Source: Candidatus Margulisiibacteriota bacterium
GTDB taxonomy: Bacteria; Margulisbacteria; Termititenacia; Termititenacales; Termititenacaceae
DNA length: 5,019 nucleotides
Assembly (NCBI GenBank): GCA_031264205.1
Contig: JAISEH010000093.1
Location: 1-5,019 of the forward strand
Reading direction: 5' to 3'
Part shown: positions 4,851 to 5,019 of the stretch, in pieces
Layout: every line of letters starts with the position of its first letter
Position numbering within the stretch: position 1 is the stretch's first letter
Notes under the pieces: model-generated
Seen by the model: the letters and a program-made list of their open reading frames with translations, nothing else
Database searches by the model: none
Told to the model about the DNA's origin: nothing
Made by a program: the position numbers and the translations under genes

Positions 4851-5019
4851 TTAGATCCCCCACGGCCGCAGCACGCGGCGCAGCGCAGCCTCGCCCTGCA
4901 AATAGGCCAGCAGCACGCCGTAATTAGTGATCGGTACGCCGACAGTTTCGAGATCGCGCAGACGCGCCTGTAGTTTTTGCGCGGAGATCATGCAGCCACC
5001 GCAATGGATGATCAATTTG
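4851..5019 (-). CDS. hydF: [FeFe]-hydrogenase maturation GTPase HydF, C-terminal fragment
   Basis: Only the last 55 residues and the TAA are inside the window; the start lies beyond 5019. HydF is a cytosolic GTPase and scaffold on which the diiron subcluster of the [FeFe]-hydrogenase H-cluster is assembled from the products of HydE and HydG, then handed to the apo-hydrogenase. The visible part starts KLIIHCGGCM. This is the HCxxC half of the CxH...HCxxC iron-sulfur binding motif that defines HydF, with both cysteines present. It is followed by VGVPITNYGVLLAYLQG, the conserved end of the cluster-binding domain, and the chain closes at LRPWGI, a normal position for the family. The GTPase and dimerisation domains cannot be assessed here. 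Its presence implies that the organism makes an [FeFe]-hydrogenase, with the other maturases and the enzyme encoded elsewhere. Confidence 0.93.
   Translation of the reverse strand, partial: KLIIHCGGCMISAQKLQARLRDLETVGVPITNYGVLLAYLQGEAALRRVLRPWGI

Overview
The window is a run of co-oriented genes, all on the minus strand, so transcription reads from high to low coordinates. It holds the end of one gene (hydF), four further genes and the boundaries between them. The coding DNA is fairly GC-rich and the gaps are AT-rich. There are clear Shine-Dalgarno sites, a maturation factor for [FeFe]-hydrogenase, and a glutamate synthase split into separate subunits of the kind known from methanogens and many anaerobic bacteria. 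Together these suggest a strictly anaerobic, fermentative bacterium, possibly from a poorly cultured phylum. The sequence alone does not identify the lineage.

Layout in transcription order: (1) 5019-4851, the last 55 residues of HydF, recognised by its HCGGC cluster-binding motif and ITNYG segment. (2) 4775-4098, an exported or membrane protein with a signal peptide, a Tyr/Asp/Glu-rich stretch and a C-terminal hydrophobic pair resembling small TM2-like membrane proteins. Its start is set by an AAGGAG site. (3) 3972-3379, a 197-residue soluble protein that I do not recognise. (4) 3331-2225, a class II (Ntn) glutamine amidotransferase subunit with Cys2 as nucleophile. (5) 2237-594, a two-cluster ferredoxin domain fused to the FMN-dependent glutamate synthase core. 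(6) 577-1, the GXGXG beta-helix subunit, cut by the window edge.

Genes 4 to 6 form a tight operon, with a 13-bp overlap followed by a 16-bp gap. Together they supply the three parts of a classical GltB large subunit: glutaminase, FMN/Fe-S synthase and beta-helix spacer. The likely reaction is reductive transfer of the glutamine amide to 2-oxoglutarate. Electrons probably enter through the ferredoxin domain, directly or through a partner subunit beyond position 1.

The less ordinary material lies in the control regions. The operon appears to start from a strong promoter whose predicted transcript begins within a few bases of the amidotransferase ATG (leaderless). The two uncharacterised genes share a bipartite upstream element, TTGCGACAAA-N13-CGATWT, at identical spacing. 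A perfect 9-1-9 palindrome sits between them. No RNA gene, CRISPR array, insertion sequence or prophage feature was seen.
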